From assembly GCA_017643965.1 (NCBI GenBank), contig JAEPMM010000076.1:1-10784 (forward strand): a stretch of 10,784 nucleotides of DNA, in the 5' to 3' direction. The notes below the pieces were generated by a model, which searched no databases, was not told where the DNA came from, and was given only the letters and a program-made list of their open reading frames with translations. How positions within the stretch are numbered: the stretch's first letter is position 1; each line of letters starts with the position of its first letter. This stretch comes from Marinobacter sp. (GTDB taxonomy: Bacteria; Pseudomonadota; Gammaproteobacteria; Pseudomonadales; Oleiphilaceae). The position numbers were made by a program, and so were the translations under genes. Shown piece by piece: positions 1-7,023 of the stretch.

Positions 1-624
1 GGCCGGTCGCTTGCTGAACACCAGCACCCGGTCTGCCAGGTACAGGGCTTCATCAACGTCGTGGGTGACCAGCACCACGGTTGGGCGCTCTTCCTCGATC
101 AGATCCTTGAGTACGCTCTGCAGCGTCATGCGGGTCAGTGCGTCGAGGGCACCAAAAGGTTCGTCCAGCAGCAACACCTGGGGGCGGGCAATAAAGGCGC
201 GGGCCAGGGCGCAGCGCTGGCGCATGCCGCCGGACACCTGATGGGGGTAATAATCCTCGAAACCATCCAGTTTGACCCGTGTCAGCCACTTGCGGGCTTC
301 CGGCAGTGCCGCCTTGCGGGGGGTGTCCTGAAATTCCAGCGCCAGGGCGACGTTGTCGATCAGCGTCATCCAGGGGTACAGGGCGTGTTCCTGAAACACC
401 AGGGTGCGTTTCGGAGACGGTTTGGCAACGGATTGCCCATCGGCGCTGAGGGTGCCACTGGAAGGTTGCTCCAGACCGGCGACCATGTGCAGCAGGGTGG
501 ATTTGCCACAGCCTGAGGGACCGACCAGCGCAACGATCTCACCGGTGCCGATGGTGCTGTCGAACTGTTTGATCACATTGAGGTCACCAAACGATTTGGT
601 GACCTCGCTGAACTGAAGTTCCAT
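1..624 (-). CDS. ABC transporter ATP-binding protein, nitrate/sulfonate/taurine type (3' part outside window)
   Basis: Cytoplasmic ATPase that powers import of a small anion such as nitrate, sulfonate or taurine. I translated 208 codons from the ATG at 624-622 to the left edge with no stop. All nucleotide-binding motifs are present: Walker A GPSGCGKST (residues 35-43), Q-loop FQEHALYPW (77-85), signature VSGGMRQR (130-137), Walker B VLLLDEPFGALD (150-161) and the H-loop THDVDEA (187-193). The Q-loop with a following YPWMT and the spacing between motifs are typical of the NrtD/SsuB/TauB group, which is usually about 250-270 residues, so some 50 C-terminal residues are missing. It lies 124 bp downstream of fadE in the same direction, but an AT-rich gap suggests its own promoter. 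The permease and binding protein are not in the window, so the substrate cannot be assigned. Confidence 0.93.
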   Translation of the reverse strand, partial: MELQFSEVTKSFGDLNVIKQFDSTIGTGEIVALVGPSGCGKSTLLHMVAGLEQPSSGTLSADGQSVAKPSPKRTLVFQEHALYPWMTLIDNVALALEFQDTPRKAALPEARKWLTRVKLDGFEDYYPHQVSGGMRQRCALARAFIARPQVLLLDEPFGALDALTRMTLQSVLKDLIEEERPTVVLVTHDVDEALYLADRVLVFSKRPA

Positions 625-748
625 ATAGCCTACCGGAATATCGTTATATTCATAAAGGAAATATCAATCCTTTATTTTATAACCGACAGGCTGATCAAAA
701 AAAGTGCATTCTTCAGGTTTCGCCACCGCCGGGGCGGGAGCGAGGGGG
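625..748 (-). promoter_or_regulatory. AT-rich intergenic region with two adjacent dyads before the ABC ATPase gene
   Basis: This gap between the fadE stop and the ABC ATPase start is far more AT-rich than the surrounding genes. It holds two abutting inverted repeats: GAATAT/ATATTC at 636-641 and 646-651, and ATAAAGGA/TCCTTTAT at 652-659 and 668-675. On the minus strand a TATAAAAT stretch (near 676-683) resembles a -10 box, but no good -35 sits at the right spacing. A T7 run on the minus strand (about 696-702) is not preceded by a solid hairpin, so I do not call a fadE terminator. The likeliest role is the promoter-operator of the ABC transport operon; this is inference. Confidence 0.4.
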
Positions 749-3256
749 TTAATCCTCGTCCTGCGGCGGGCGCTCCACCACTTTGCGCTTGCCCTTGGCG
801 CAGCGCGACAGGGCTTTCAGGCCGTCGCCCTCGAAGGCGTCCACCCGAATAACGTCGTACAACGCTTCCAGCGCCTCCAGAAGTTTGTCACATTCGGCTT
901 CCTTGATGATGCCCTTGTCGCACGCCCAGTCCACCAACTCCTTGCGCTGGTGCCCCATCAGCAAGGCGATGCCGTCGATCTCGTCCTCGTTGCGGCTGCG
1001 AATGGCTTCGTGCAGGCGGTTGCGCATGTCCACGGTTTCATTGGCCAGGCGATAGGCGTTCAGTACCCGCCCCAGCGGATCGTCCGGATCGGTGTTGATG
1101 TAGGCGCCGCGGCTGACCCGCTGGCGCACCGGGGTGTCCTTGACGATGGTGTCTGCCACCCGCGCCCCGAGTTTGTCATCGGGACCGTTGAGACCCGTGG
1201 CGCCCAGCGGGAACACCAGCAGCCGCAACGGCCAGCGCAGGGCCGCTACCGGGAAGTTGATGATGGCGTCGCGCATGGCGTCCTGCAGGTCCCGCAGGCA
1301 GGTTTTCAGGCACCACTCCACCAGTGGGCGCTGGTCGTCCGGATAGCCTTCCTCGTGCCACTGTTTGATGACGGCGGTGGCGTAGTACAGATGCACCAGG
1401 CAGTCCGCCATCCGGCCGGACAGGCGCTGGCGTGCTTTCAGACCACCACCGACGGTCAGCAGGGTCACGTCGGTCATCAGGGCAAAGGCAGCGGAGAAGC
1501 GTGCCAGCTGGCGGTAACAGGGCTTGATATCGCCCTGGCGTGGCACGGTTTCCAGCATGCCCCGGGTCAGCCCCAGCACAAACGCCCGCAGCGCGTTGCG
1601 GGTGGTGTGGGCGATGTGACGATAGAAAATGCTATCGAATTTCCGGACGGCCGTGTCCTCGTCTTCCATGCCCGCGGCTTCGATTTCCTCGACGATAAAC
1701 GGATGGCAGCGAATCGAGCCCTGCCCGAAGATCATCAGGCTGCGGGTCAGGATATTGGCGCCTTCCACGGTAATGCCGATGGGGACGGCCTGGTAGGCGC
1801 GGGCCAGGAAGTTGCGGGGGCCGGTGATCACGCCGCGGCCGGCGACAACGTCCATGGCGTGATTGATCACCTCGCGCATCAGATCGGTGTTGCGGTATTT
1901 CAGCACGGCCGAGGGTACCGCCGGGCGCACGCCCCGGTCCAGCATGCCGGAGGTCAGCAAGCGTGCGGCATCCATCATGTAGGTGTAGCCGGCGATGGGC
2001 TCCAGGGCTTCCTGAACCCCCTCAAACTGGCTGATGGAGCGGCCGAACTGTTCCCGTGTCAGCGCGTAGGAGCCGGTGGCCAGGCTGGCGACCTTGCCGG
2101 CTCCGGTGCCCAGCGCCGGCAGGGAAATCGAGCGCCCGATCGACAGGCATTCCAGCAGCATGGTCCAGCCCTTGCCGAGCATGTCCTGGCCGCCAATTAC
2201 CTGGTCCATGGGGATGAACACGTCGGTGCCCCAGGTGGGCCCGTTCATGAACACCGTGTTCATCGGCAGGTGGCGGGCGCCGGCATTCACGCCGTCGGTC
2301 TCCCGCGGCACCATGACGCAGGTCACGCCGATGTCGTCGCGATCACCAAGCAACTTGTCCGGATCGTACACCTTGATGGCCAGGCCAATCAGTGTGGCCA
2401 CCGGGGCCAGGGTAATGTAGCGCTTGTTCCAGGTGACTTTCAGCCCGAGTACTTCTTTGCCTTCCCACTGCCCCTTGCAGACGATGCCCTTGTCAGGGAT
2501 AGCACCGGCATCGGAGCCGGCCACCGGTGAGGTCAGGGCAAAGCAGGGAATCTCCTCGCCACCGGCCAGACGGGGCAGGTAGTGTTGCTTCTGCTCATCG
2601 GTGCCGTAGTGCATAAGCAGTTCGCCGGGCCCGAGGGAGTTGGGCACCATCACTGTGACGGCTGCGGAGACACTGCGGGTGGAGATCTTCATCACGATCT
2701 CGGAGTGGGCGGTGTTGGAGAAGCCGAGGCCGCCGTCTTCCTTGGGGATGACCAGTCCGAAGAAGCCGTTCTCACGGATGAACTTCCAGACCTTGTCCGG
2801 CAGGTCGTATTCCTCGTGGGTGATTTTCCAGTCATCCAGCATGGCGCAGAGTTTTTCCACCGGGCCGTCGAGAAAGGCCTGTTCTTCGCTGGTCAGGTGG
2901 GCGGGCTTGGCATCAAGCAGCTTCGACCATTGTGGCTGACCGGAGAACAGCTCGCCGTCCCAGTCAACAGAGCCGGATTTGAGCGCTTCGGATTCGGTTT
3001 CGGAGAGTTTCGGCAGGCGGTTGCGCACCCATCCCAGCAGCGGGCGGCTGAGCTTGTCGAGGCGAAAATCGCCGGGGAACACCAGCAGCAGGGCCAGTGC
3101 CAGCAGGCCACCGCCAAACAACAGGCTGAGCAGGTGCCAGTCGTCCTGGATGAAGCCGGCCACGGTGGCGATGACCATCACGGCGGCCGCCGCTTTCCCG
3201 CCAATTCCCAGATAAATCAACACCAGTGCACTGATCAGAAGGAGCAGAACGCTCAT
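749..3256 (-). CDS. fadE: acyl-CoA dehydrogenase FadE
   Basis: FAD-dependent enzyme for the first step of fatty acid beta-oxidation, converting acyl-CoA to trans-2-enoyl-CoA. At 835 residues it matches the long proteobacterial FadE type (E. coli FadE is 814) rather than the short ~390-residue acyl-CoA dehydrogenases. The N-terminus has hydrophobic segments (about residues 3-19, 22-36 and 41-60) that should anchor it to the inner membrane. The dehydrogenase domains follow, with an N-terminal part around GFFGLVIPKEDGGLGFS (164-180), the substrate/FAD region around CFALTSPVAGSDAGA (238-252), and the family block GANILTRSLMIFGQGSIRCHP further on. The C-terminal third is the FadE-specific extension, ending in a basic-acidic tail. 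The ATG at 3256-3254 has a strong GGAGGT site (3263-3268) six bases upstream. It is 110 bp downstream of the AEC transporter, on the same strand. No strong fatty-acid regulator site was identified. Confidence 0.96.
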   Translation of the reverse strand: MSVLLLLISALVLIYLGIGGKAAAAVMVIATVAGFIQDDWHLLSLLFGGGLLALALLLVFPGDFRLDKLSRPLLGWVRNRLPKLSETESEALKSGSVDWDGELFSGQPQWSKLLDAKPAHLTSEEQAFLDGPVEKLCAMLDDWKITHEEYDLPDKVWKFIRENGFFGLVIPKEDGGLGFSNTAHSEIVMKISTRSVSAAVTVMVPNSLGPGELLMHYGTDEQKQHYLPRLAGGEEIPCFALTSPVAGSDAGAIPDKGIVCKGQWEGKEVLGLKVTWNKRYITLAPVATLIGLAIKVYDPDKLLGDRDDIGVTCVMVPRETDGVNAGARHLPMNTVFMNGPTWGTDVFIPMDQVIGGQDMLGKGWTMLLECLSIGRSISLPALGTGAGKVASLATGSYALTREQFGRSISQFEGVQEALEPIAGYTYMMDAARLLTSGMLDRGVRPAVPSAVLKYRNTDLMREVINHAMDVVAGRGVITGPRNFLARAYQAVPIGITVEGANILTRSLMIFGQGSIRCHPFIVEEIEAAGMEDEDTAVRKFDSIFYRHIAHTTRNALRAFVLGLTRGMLETVPRQGDIKPCYRQLARFSAAFALMTDVTLLTVGGGLKARQRLSGRMADCLVHLYYATAVIKQWHEEGYPDDQRPLVEWCLKTCLRDLQDAMRDAIINFPVAALRWPLRLLVFPLGATGLNGPDDKLGARVADTIVKDTPVRQRVSRGAYINTDPDDPLGRVLNAYRLANETVDMRNRLHEAIRSRNEDEIDGIALLMGHQRKELVDWACDKGIIKEAECDKLLEALEALYDVIRVDAFEGDGLKALSRCAKGKRKVVERPPQDED

Positions 3257-3366
3257 GAACAGACCTCCGTATCGAGAGTGAAATCAAGCAGATCTGTCCC
3301 TAACCATCGGTCAAAGACTGGTCAGTTGCAAGCGGCCGACCCGGATTCTGGCCTGTTTTCCGGGTG
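3257..3366 (-). promoter_or_regulatory. intergenic region upstream of fadE
   Basis: This 110-bp gap between the AEC transporter stop and fadE contains the strong fadE ribosome site (3263-3268). A six-base inverted repeat ACCCGG/CCGGGT (3339-3344 and 3360-3365) has a 15-base loop and no T tract, so it is a poor terminator. On the minus strand TTGACC and TTGCAA could act as -35 boxes, but no convincing -10 follows. A fadE promoter probably lies here, but the sequence alone does not fix it. Confidence 0.3.
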
Positions 3367-4254
3367 TCACAGGTAGCCGGCGGCAAACACCAGGCCGAGG
3401 ACAACGGGCATCACCACCAGGCTGCCCAGGTTGCTGATCAGTACCAGTGACGCCACTTTGTGGGGCTCCTGCTGGTACTGCTCCGCCACCATGTAGTTCA
3501 GCACCGCAGGTGGCAGGGCGGCGAACACCCAGAGCGACGCGATCTGCAAGCCTGGCAGATCCAGCAGGGCGATCATCGGCCACGCCAGAATCAGCCCTGA
3601 CGCCGGGCAGGCGATGGCACCGAGCATGCCCAGTTTCCAGTCCCGGAAATCCACGTCGAGCATGCGAACCCCCAGGGCAAACAGCATCAGCGGGATACAG
3701 ATACTGCCGAGCATATCCATGCTTTCCAGCAGCCAGCCCGGTATCGGTACCCCCGCCAGGTTCACCGTCAGGCCGGCAATGCTGGCAAACACAATGGGCA
3801 GGCGCAGGCGCTGGAGGATCGAGGTGTGGGGGTCCAGCATGTACAGTCCGACGGAAAAGTGCAGCAGCATTTCCACGATGAACAGCACGATCGCGGCCGG
3901 CAACGCCGCATCCCCGAACGCCAGTACCAGGATCGGAATACCCATGTTGCGGGAGTTGTTGAACATCATCGGCGGCAGAAAGGTTTTCAGGTTCAGGTTC
4001 AGCACCCGCGCCAGCGGGTACAGCAACAGGCCCGATCCCAGCACCGCCACGGTGGCGGCCAGCGCCAGGCTGGCGTAGTCCTGCAGCGGTGCCTGCTGAT
4101 CGGCCAGCACGGCAAACACCAGCAGCGGCACGAACAGTTCCATGTTGAGCTTGTTGAGACCCTGGATATCCGGGGTACGGTAGCGACCATACAGCGCGCC
4201 ACAACCGGCAATCAGGAACACCGGTAACATCGTGGACAGGATCTGACCAATCAT
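3367..4254 (-). CDS. AEC-family (auxin efflux carrier-like) transporter
   Basis: Integral inner-membrane secondary transporter of the AEC family, in the bile/arsenite/riboflavin transporter superfamily. Bacterial members carry organic acids such as malate or malonate, or have no known substrate. The 295-residue product fits the family length of about 300 and consists of roughly ten hydrophobic segments in two halves. The conserved asparagine-rich block NNSRNMGIPI (residues 99-108) follows the first half and is a family hallmark. The N-terminus (IGQILSTMLPVFLIAGCGALYGR) begins directly in a membrane helix, which supports the chosen start. GGAG at 4262-4265 lies seven bases from the ATG at 4254-4252. 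It is divergent from the C-S lyase gene and followed on the same strand by fadE. No substrate can be assigned from the sequence; an organic anion is a guess from the family. Confidence 0.9.
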   Translation of the reverse strand: MIGQILSTMLPVFLIAGCGALYGRYRTPDIQGLNKLNMELFVPLLVFAVLADQQAPLQDYASLALAATVAVLGSGLLLYPLARVLNLNLKTFLPPMMFNNSRNMGIPILVLAFGDAALPAAIVLFIVEMLLHFSVGLYMLDPHTSILQRLRLPIVFASIAGLTVNLAGVPIPGWLLESMDMLGSICIPLMLFALGVRMLDVDFRDWKLGMLGAIACPASGLILAWPMIALLDLPGLQIASLWVFAALPPAVLNYMVAEQYQQEPHKVASLVLISNLGSLVVMPVVLGLVFAAGYL

Positions 4255-4455
4255 TCGCAGGCTCCGACAGGTTCGCCGCTACAACGGGCGGGCACAAACC
4301 GTTAGGTTCGCAAGTATCCACGGTGGTGGGCAAGTGAAACCTGCCCGTGTTCGACCAAAGCCCAAGGGGGCGTCGGTATCGCAGGGACACCGGCTTGCAG
4401 CGGTCCACACGGCTGTCACAGAATGAGGGTCGTCCCACACCAACCGGAGTAGATC
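4255..4455. promoter_or_regulatory. divergent promoter region between AEC transporter and C-S lyase
   Basis: This 201-bp gap must hold the start signals for both outward genes. Visible elements are a direct repeat AGGTTCGC at 4269-4276 and 4304-4311 (35 bp apart), a loose dyad AACGG/CCGTT (4283-4287 and 4299-4303), and a short GGGCA/TGCCC dyad (4328-4332 and 4342-4346). A weak plus-strand promoter could use TTGCAG (4395-4400) and CAGAAT (4419-4424) with an 18-base spacer. None of these is strong enough to name a regulator. No gene on either strand fits here beyond fortuitous open frames. Confidence 0.35.
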
Positions 4456-5637
4456 GTGGCCACCGATTTCGACAACCCCGTCCGCCGTGAAAAGACCTGT
4501 TCGGTAAAATTCGACGCCCGCAAAGCCGTTTTCGGGCGGGAGGACGTGATGCCCCTGTGGGTGGCGGACATGGATTTTGCCGCGCCGGCAGCGGTCACCC
4601 GGGCGCTGGAAGCCCGGGCCCGACACCCGGTATATGGCTACACCCTGTTTCCGGACAGCCTCTATCAATCGATGATCGACTGGTTTGCCGATCGCCATGG
4701 CTGGGCTATCGAGCGTGAGTGGATTCTGATGGCGCCCGGCGTGGTGCCGTCGCTGCACGCCGCCTGTCTGGCTTTCGCCGGCGCGGGTGAGGGGGTGATC
4801 ATCCAGCCCCCGGTCTATCCGCCGTTTTTCAGTTCGGTCCGACAGACCGGCCGCATCGTGATTGAAAACCCGTTGCGGGCAACGGAAGGACACTACCACA
4901 TGGACCTGGCGCACCTGGAGACGTGCGCTTCCCGTGAGGATGCCCGCGTGCTGGTGCTGTGCTCCCCCCATAATCCGGTCGGACGGGTGTGGCGTGAACA
5001 GGAGCTGCAGCAGGTTCTGGACATTGCCCGGCGCCATCAGCTGGTGGTGCTGTCCGATGAAATCCATTGTGACCTGGTGTACCCCGACAAGCCCAGACAT
5101 CACGTACTGGCGCGCCTCGCGGGACCGGACGACGCGCTGATCACCGCGGTCGCTCCCAGCAAAACCTTCAATATGCCGGGCCTCGGGCTGTCGGCACTGG
5201 TGGTGCCGGACCCGGCACGCCGTCAGGCCCTCAAAACCGTGTTTGATTCGATGCACATGAGCCAGTGCAATCCGTTCAGCATTACCGGATTTGAGGCGGG
5301 TTACCGACACGGAGCGCCCTGGCTGGAGGAGTTGCTGTCGTACCTCCAGGCCAACCGGGACTTCGTCGCAGAGCGCTTGCGCAGCCGCTTACCGGAGATT
5401 GTCATGACCGAGCCGGAGGGCTGCTACCTGCTCTGGCTCGACTGCCGGGCGCTGGCGCTGCCGGATGCGGAACTCAAACGCTTTTTCATTGAAGAGGCCG
5501 GTATTGGCATGAATCCAGGCATCACCTTCGGTGACGCCGGCCGTGGTTTTATGCGGATGAACATCGGCTGCCCCCGGGCGGTGCTGGCGGAGGCGCTGGA
5601 GCGCATGGAGCGGGCGCTTGGCGCAAGGTTCCGTTAA
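4456..5637 (+). CDS. patB: MalY/PatB-family PLP-dependent C-S lyase (cystathionine beta-lyase type)
   Basis: Cytoplasmic fold-type I PLP enzyme that cleaves C-S bonds of cystathionine or cysteine conjugates to a thiol, pyruvate and ammonia. The 393-residue length is normal for MalY/PatB. Family marks are the N-terminal LWVADMDF (34-41), ASN in SPHNPVGRVW (N173), the PLP-ring aspartate in SDEIHCDL (D201), the Schiff-base lysine in APSKTFNMPGL (K236), and the carboxylate-binding arginine in MRMNIG (R367). The SKTFN and SDEIHCDL blocks separate this group from ordinary aspartate aminotransferases. Translation starts at GTG, with GGAG at 4446-4449 six bases upstream; no better ATG exists near the conserved N-terminus. 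The gene stands alone on the plus strand. Exact substrate, and the symbol patB rather than malY, are uncertain. Confidence 0.92.
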   Translation: MATDFDNPVRREKTCSVKFDARKAVFGREDVMPLWVADMDFAAPAAVTRALEARARHPVYGYTLFPDSLYQSMIDWFADRHGWAIEREWILMAPGVVPSLHAACLAFAGAGEGVIIQPPVYPPFFSSVRQTGRIVIENPLRATEGHYHMDLAHLETCASREDARVLVLCSPHNPVGRVWREQELQQVLDIARRHQLVVLSDEIHCDLVYPDKPRHHVLARLAGPDDALITAVAPSKTFNMPGLGLSALVVPDPARRQALKTVFDSMHMSQCNPFSITGFEAGYRHGAPWLEELLSYLQANRDFVAERLRSRLPEIVMTEPEGCYLLWLDCRALALPDAELKRFFIEEAGIGMNPGITFGDAGRGFMRMNIGCPRAVLAEALERMERALGARFR

Positions 5638-5735
5638 CAACGGCCCGACAAGCTGTCAGTAATCTTTACAGTTGGCCCACTGCCGAAGTCCCCGGGTGAT
5701 CTCAGGTGGTTGTTTTCTCGCCACTAAGCGTCAAG

Positions 5736-5751
5736 CGGTACGCCTGATGCT
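5736..5751 (+). promoter_or_regulatory. candidate sigma-54 (-24/-12) promoter of the PEP-CTERM gene
   Basis: The 16 bases CGGTACGCCTGATGCT align with the sigma-54 consensus TGGCACGnnnnTTGCT, with mismatches only at positions 1, 4 and 12. The essential GG (5737-5738) and GC (5749-5750) are separated by exactly ten bases, as RpoN requires. Transcription would start near 5762, giving a leader of about 46 bases before the ATG at 5808. PEP-CTERM proteins of XrtA systems are known to be controlled by RpoN with the PrsK/PrsR two-component pair, which makes this match credible. The site was found by eye only. Confidence 0.6.
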
Positions 5752-5765
5752 TTTGCCATGGAGCA

Positions 5766-5784
5766 GTATTCATTAACGGAATAC
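5766..5784 (+). repeat. inverted repeat in the leader of the PEP-CTERM gene
   Basis: GTATTC (5766-5771) and GAATAC (5779-5784) form a perfect six-base inverted repeat with a seven-base spacer. It lies just after the predicted sigma-54 start and about 12 bases before the ribosome site. It could be an operator or a weak RNA hairpin; a chance match is possible at this length. Confidence 0.4.
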
Positions 5785-5807
5785 GGGGATAACCCAGGGA
5801 GGCAAGT

Positions 5808-6419
5808 ATGCCAAAATCGACACTGGCCACGTTGTTGGCTGTAGTATTATTTTTCCCAACGCTGGCAAGTGCAGCGCTGATATCTGCCAGCTATCAGGTG
5901 AACCTGCATGGAACAGATCCCGGATTGGTGGTGGACTCCACTGACGTAGCTGCAAACCCGTTCTCTATTGAGCTGGATGCAGGTGAGAGCGAGTACTTCA
6001 CGCTTTTCCGGATCTGGACCGATGAGTCGGCGGTAAACGGTGATGATCAGGTCGCGAAAGAAATTTCCGTGGACTTCGATTTCACCTCACCGGAAGCTCT
6101 GTCAGGTTCTGTCACCGGTGACACGGTTGGCATCAAGGGCGGTTTCTTTGGCAGCTATCAGGCCGGGATGCTGACCTGGGATGGCGCCCTGGATCTGGCC
6201 TTTGGCGATGGCGGTCTGATGAGAGTGACTCTCTACGACGCCATGTTCAATGAGGGCTATCTGTGGGGCACTGCAGACGGCTGGAAACACGGCGCCAAGG
6301 TGAAGGCGAAGATCGAGCTGATCACCGACGCTGCGTCCGTTCCGGAGCCGGGCACGCTGGCTCTGTTGGGGTTGGGTCTGTTGGGGCTGGGCGTGAGAGC
6401 CCGTCGCCGCACCGTCTGA
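5808..6419 (+). CDS. PEP-CTERM sorting domain protein, exported
   Basis: Exported surface or extracellular-matrix protein of unknown specific function. A Sec signal peptide (residues 1-23, cleavage after LASA) is followed by about 150 residues rich in beta-prone, acidic and glycine-containing sequence with no catalytic motif that I recognise. The C-terminus is a textbook PEP-CTERM tripartite signal: VPEP (178-181), a hydrophobic leucine/glycine helix, and a basic end RARRR. In this system an exosortase (XrtA/EpsH) removes the anchor after Sec export, and the proteins are linked to exopolysaccharide and floc or biofilm formation. The ATG has GGGAGG at 5797-5802, five bases upstream. A sigma-54-like promoter lies upstream and an intrinsic terminator downstream, so it is a single-gene unit. 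No exosortase gene is visible in the window, as is common for scattered PEP-CTERM genes. Confidence 0.9.
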   Translation: MPKSTLATLLAVVLFFPTLASAALISASYQVNLHGTDPGLVVDSTDVAANPFSIELDAGESEYFTLFRIWTDESAVNGDDQVAKEISVDFDFTSPEALSGSVTGDTVGIKGGFFGSYQAGMLTWDGALDLAFGDGGLMRVTLYDAMFNEGYLWGTADGWKHGAKVKAKIELITDAASVPEPGTLALLGLGLLGLGVRARRRTV

Positions 6420-6442
6420 TCCCTGTTGTGGAACTGCGCAAG

Positions 6443-6473
6443 ACCCGGGTGACACCCCGGGTTTTGTTGTTTT
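6443..6473 (+). terminator. intrinsic terminator after the PEP-CTERM gene
   Basis: ACCCGGG (6443-6449) and CCCGGGT (6456-6462) form a perfect seven-base GC stem with a six-base loop, followed by a T-rich tail (TTTTGTTGTTTT, 6462-6473). It begins 23 bases after the stop codon. Read on the opposite strand there is no T tract, so it should act mainly on the plus strand. Confidence 0.87.
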
Positions 6474-6478
6474 AGCGG

Positions 6479-7009
6479 TCAACGTTGGCAGAGAGAGTCG
6501 GCTGGCTGCCAGCGTGGCGGCTGATTGAACCCCGGCATGTGGCCGTTGCTGGGCCGGATTGCCCGCCAGGTCTGCCCCTCGTGGGTGACGATACGACCTA
6601 CCGTGTAACTCTCACTGAATTGCCATGTCACTGGGCTGTCGCAACGGATGTCGGTGCCACTTTGCGCCCGGTCAGCTACCTTCTGTTCCGGCTCCGATCC
6701 GCTCTCCGCGGCCGCCGGTGCTGAGCCAGTAACTTCCCGTTGCATCTCTGCTCCCCGGGACGGGGTGGCGCAATCCGGTGGCGTGTCCTGTTTCTGCCAC
6801 TCAAAGGCCGCGCCCGGTTACTTGCCCTCGTGATGCTGACGGGATCGGTACCAGTGATGGTCATGGAACACCATGGCACCGGGTGGATAGTAGCGGCCGG
6901 GTACCCAGGACGAATCGTCCTCATTGCAGGTCGCCGCCAGCGTGCCGGTGGCCAGAAACATCAGCACGGACAGAGCCAGTGCCCGGGGAAGGTGTTGGCG
7001 TGCAGGCAT
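6479..7009 (-). pseudogene. secreted protein with two chitin-binding-like (CBM5/12-like) repeats, split by an in-frame TAA
   Basis: The frame has 177 codons from the ATG at 7009 to the TGA at 6479-6481. Codon 64 is TAA (6820-6818), inside the first repeat. Residues 1-26 are a Sec signal peptide (cleavage near LAA). Repeat 1 spans codons 28-80 and repeat 2 spans 123-174. Each is bounded by a cysteine pair and has the pattern W-x-Y-x-x-G-x-x-V/x-x-x-x-x-W-R, then a P-G turn and a final W, as in type-3 chitin-binding modules. In alignment TAA occupies the position before PG (GK-stop-PG against GHMPG), so repeat 1 reads on normally after it: PGAAFEWQKQDTPPDC. An alanine/glutamate-rich linker joins the repeats. 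The start has AAGGAG overlapping the stop of the upstream transporter gene. The distal half could restart at the ATG at 6745-6743 (GGGGAG five bases upstream), but without a signal peptide. Recent nonsense mutation or a base error is likeliest. The carbohydrate target is unknown. Confidence 0.75.
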
Positions 7010-7023
7010 GGTCGGGAATCTCC

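Noticed and set aside
721..748. fadE intrinsic terminator
   Set aside because: The CGCC/GGCG stem is imperfect and the T7 run lies about 17 bases away, too far for a standard terminator.
704..2530. A 608-codon open frame on the plus strand, antisense to fadE
   Set aside because: It is a GC-bias shadow: the composition is His/Gln/Val-rich, no family is recognisable, and fadE on the other strand is fully supported by conserved blocks and a ribosome site.
3315..3331. FadR-like operator (CTGGTC half-site) upstream of fadE
   Set aside because: Only one half resembles the consensus; the second half (GTTGCA) does not match GACCAG.
3311..4438. A 375-codon minus-strand frame overlapping the AEC transporter
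   Set aside because: It is Arg/Gly/Pro-rich with no membrane pattern. The overlapping 295-residue frame carries the AEC hallmark and a ribosome site.
4279..5310. A 343-codon frame antisense to the C-S lyase
   Set aside because: No recognisable domain, and it is fully explained as the complement of a strongly conserved PLP enzyme.
6818..6820. Programmed recoding (selenocysteine or pyrrolysine) at the internal stop
   Set aside because: The codon is TAA, not TGA or TAG, and a nonsense mutation is the simpler explanation.
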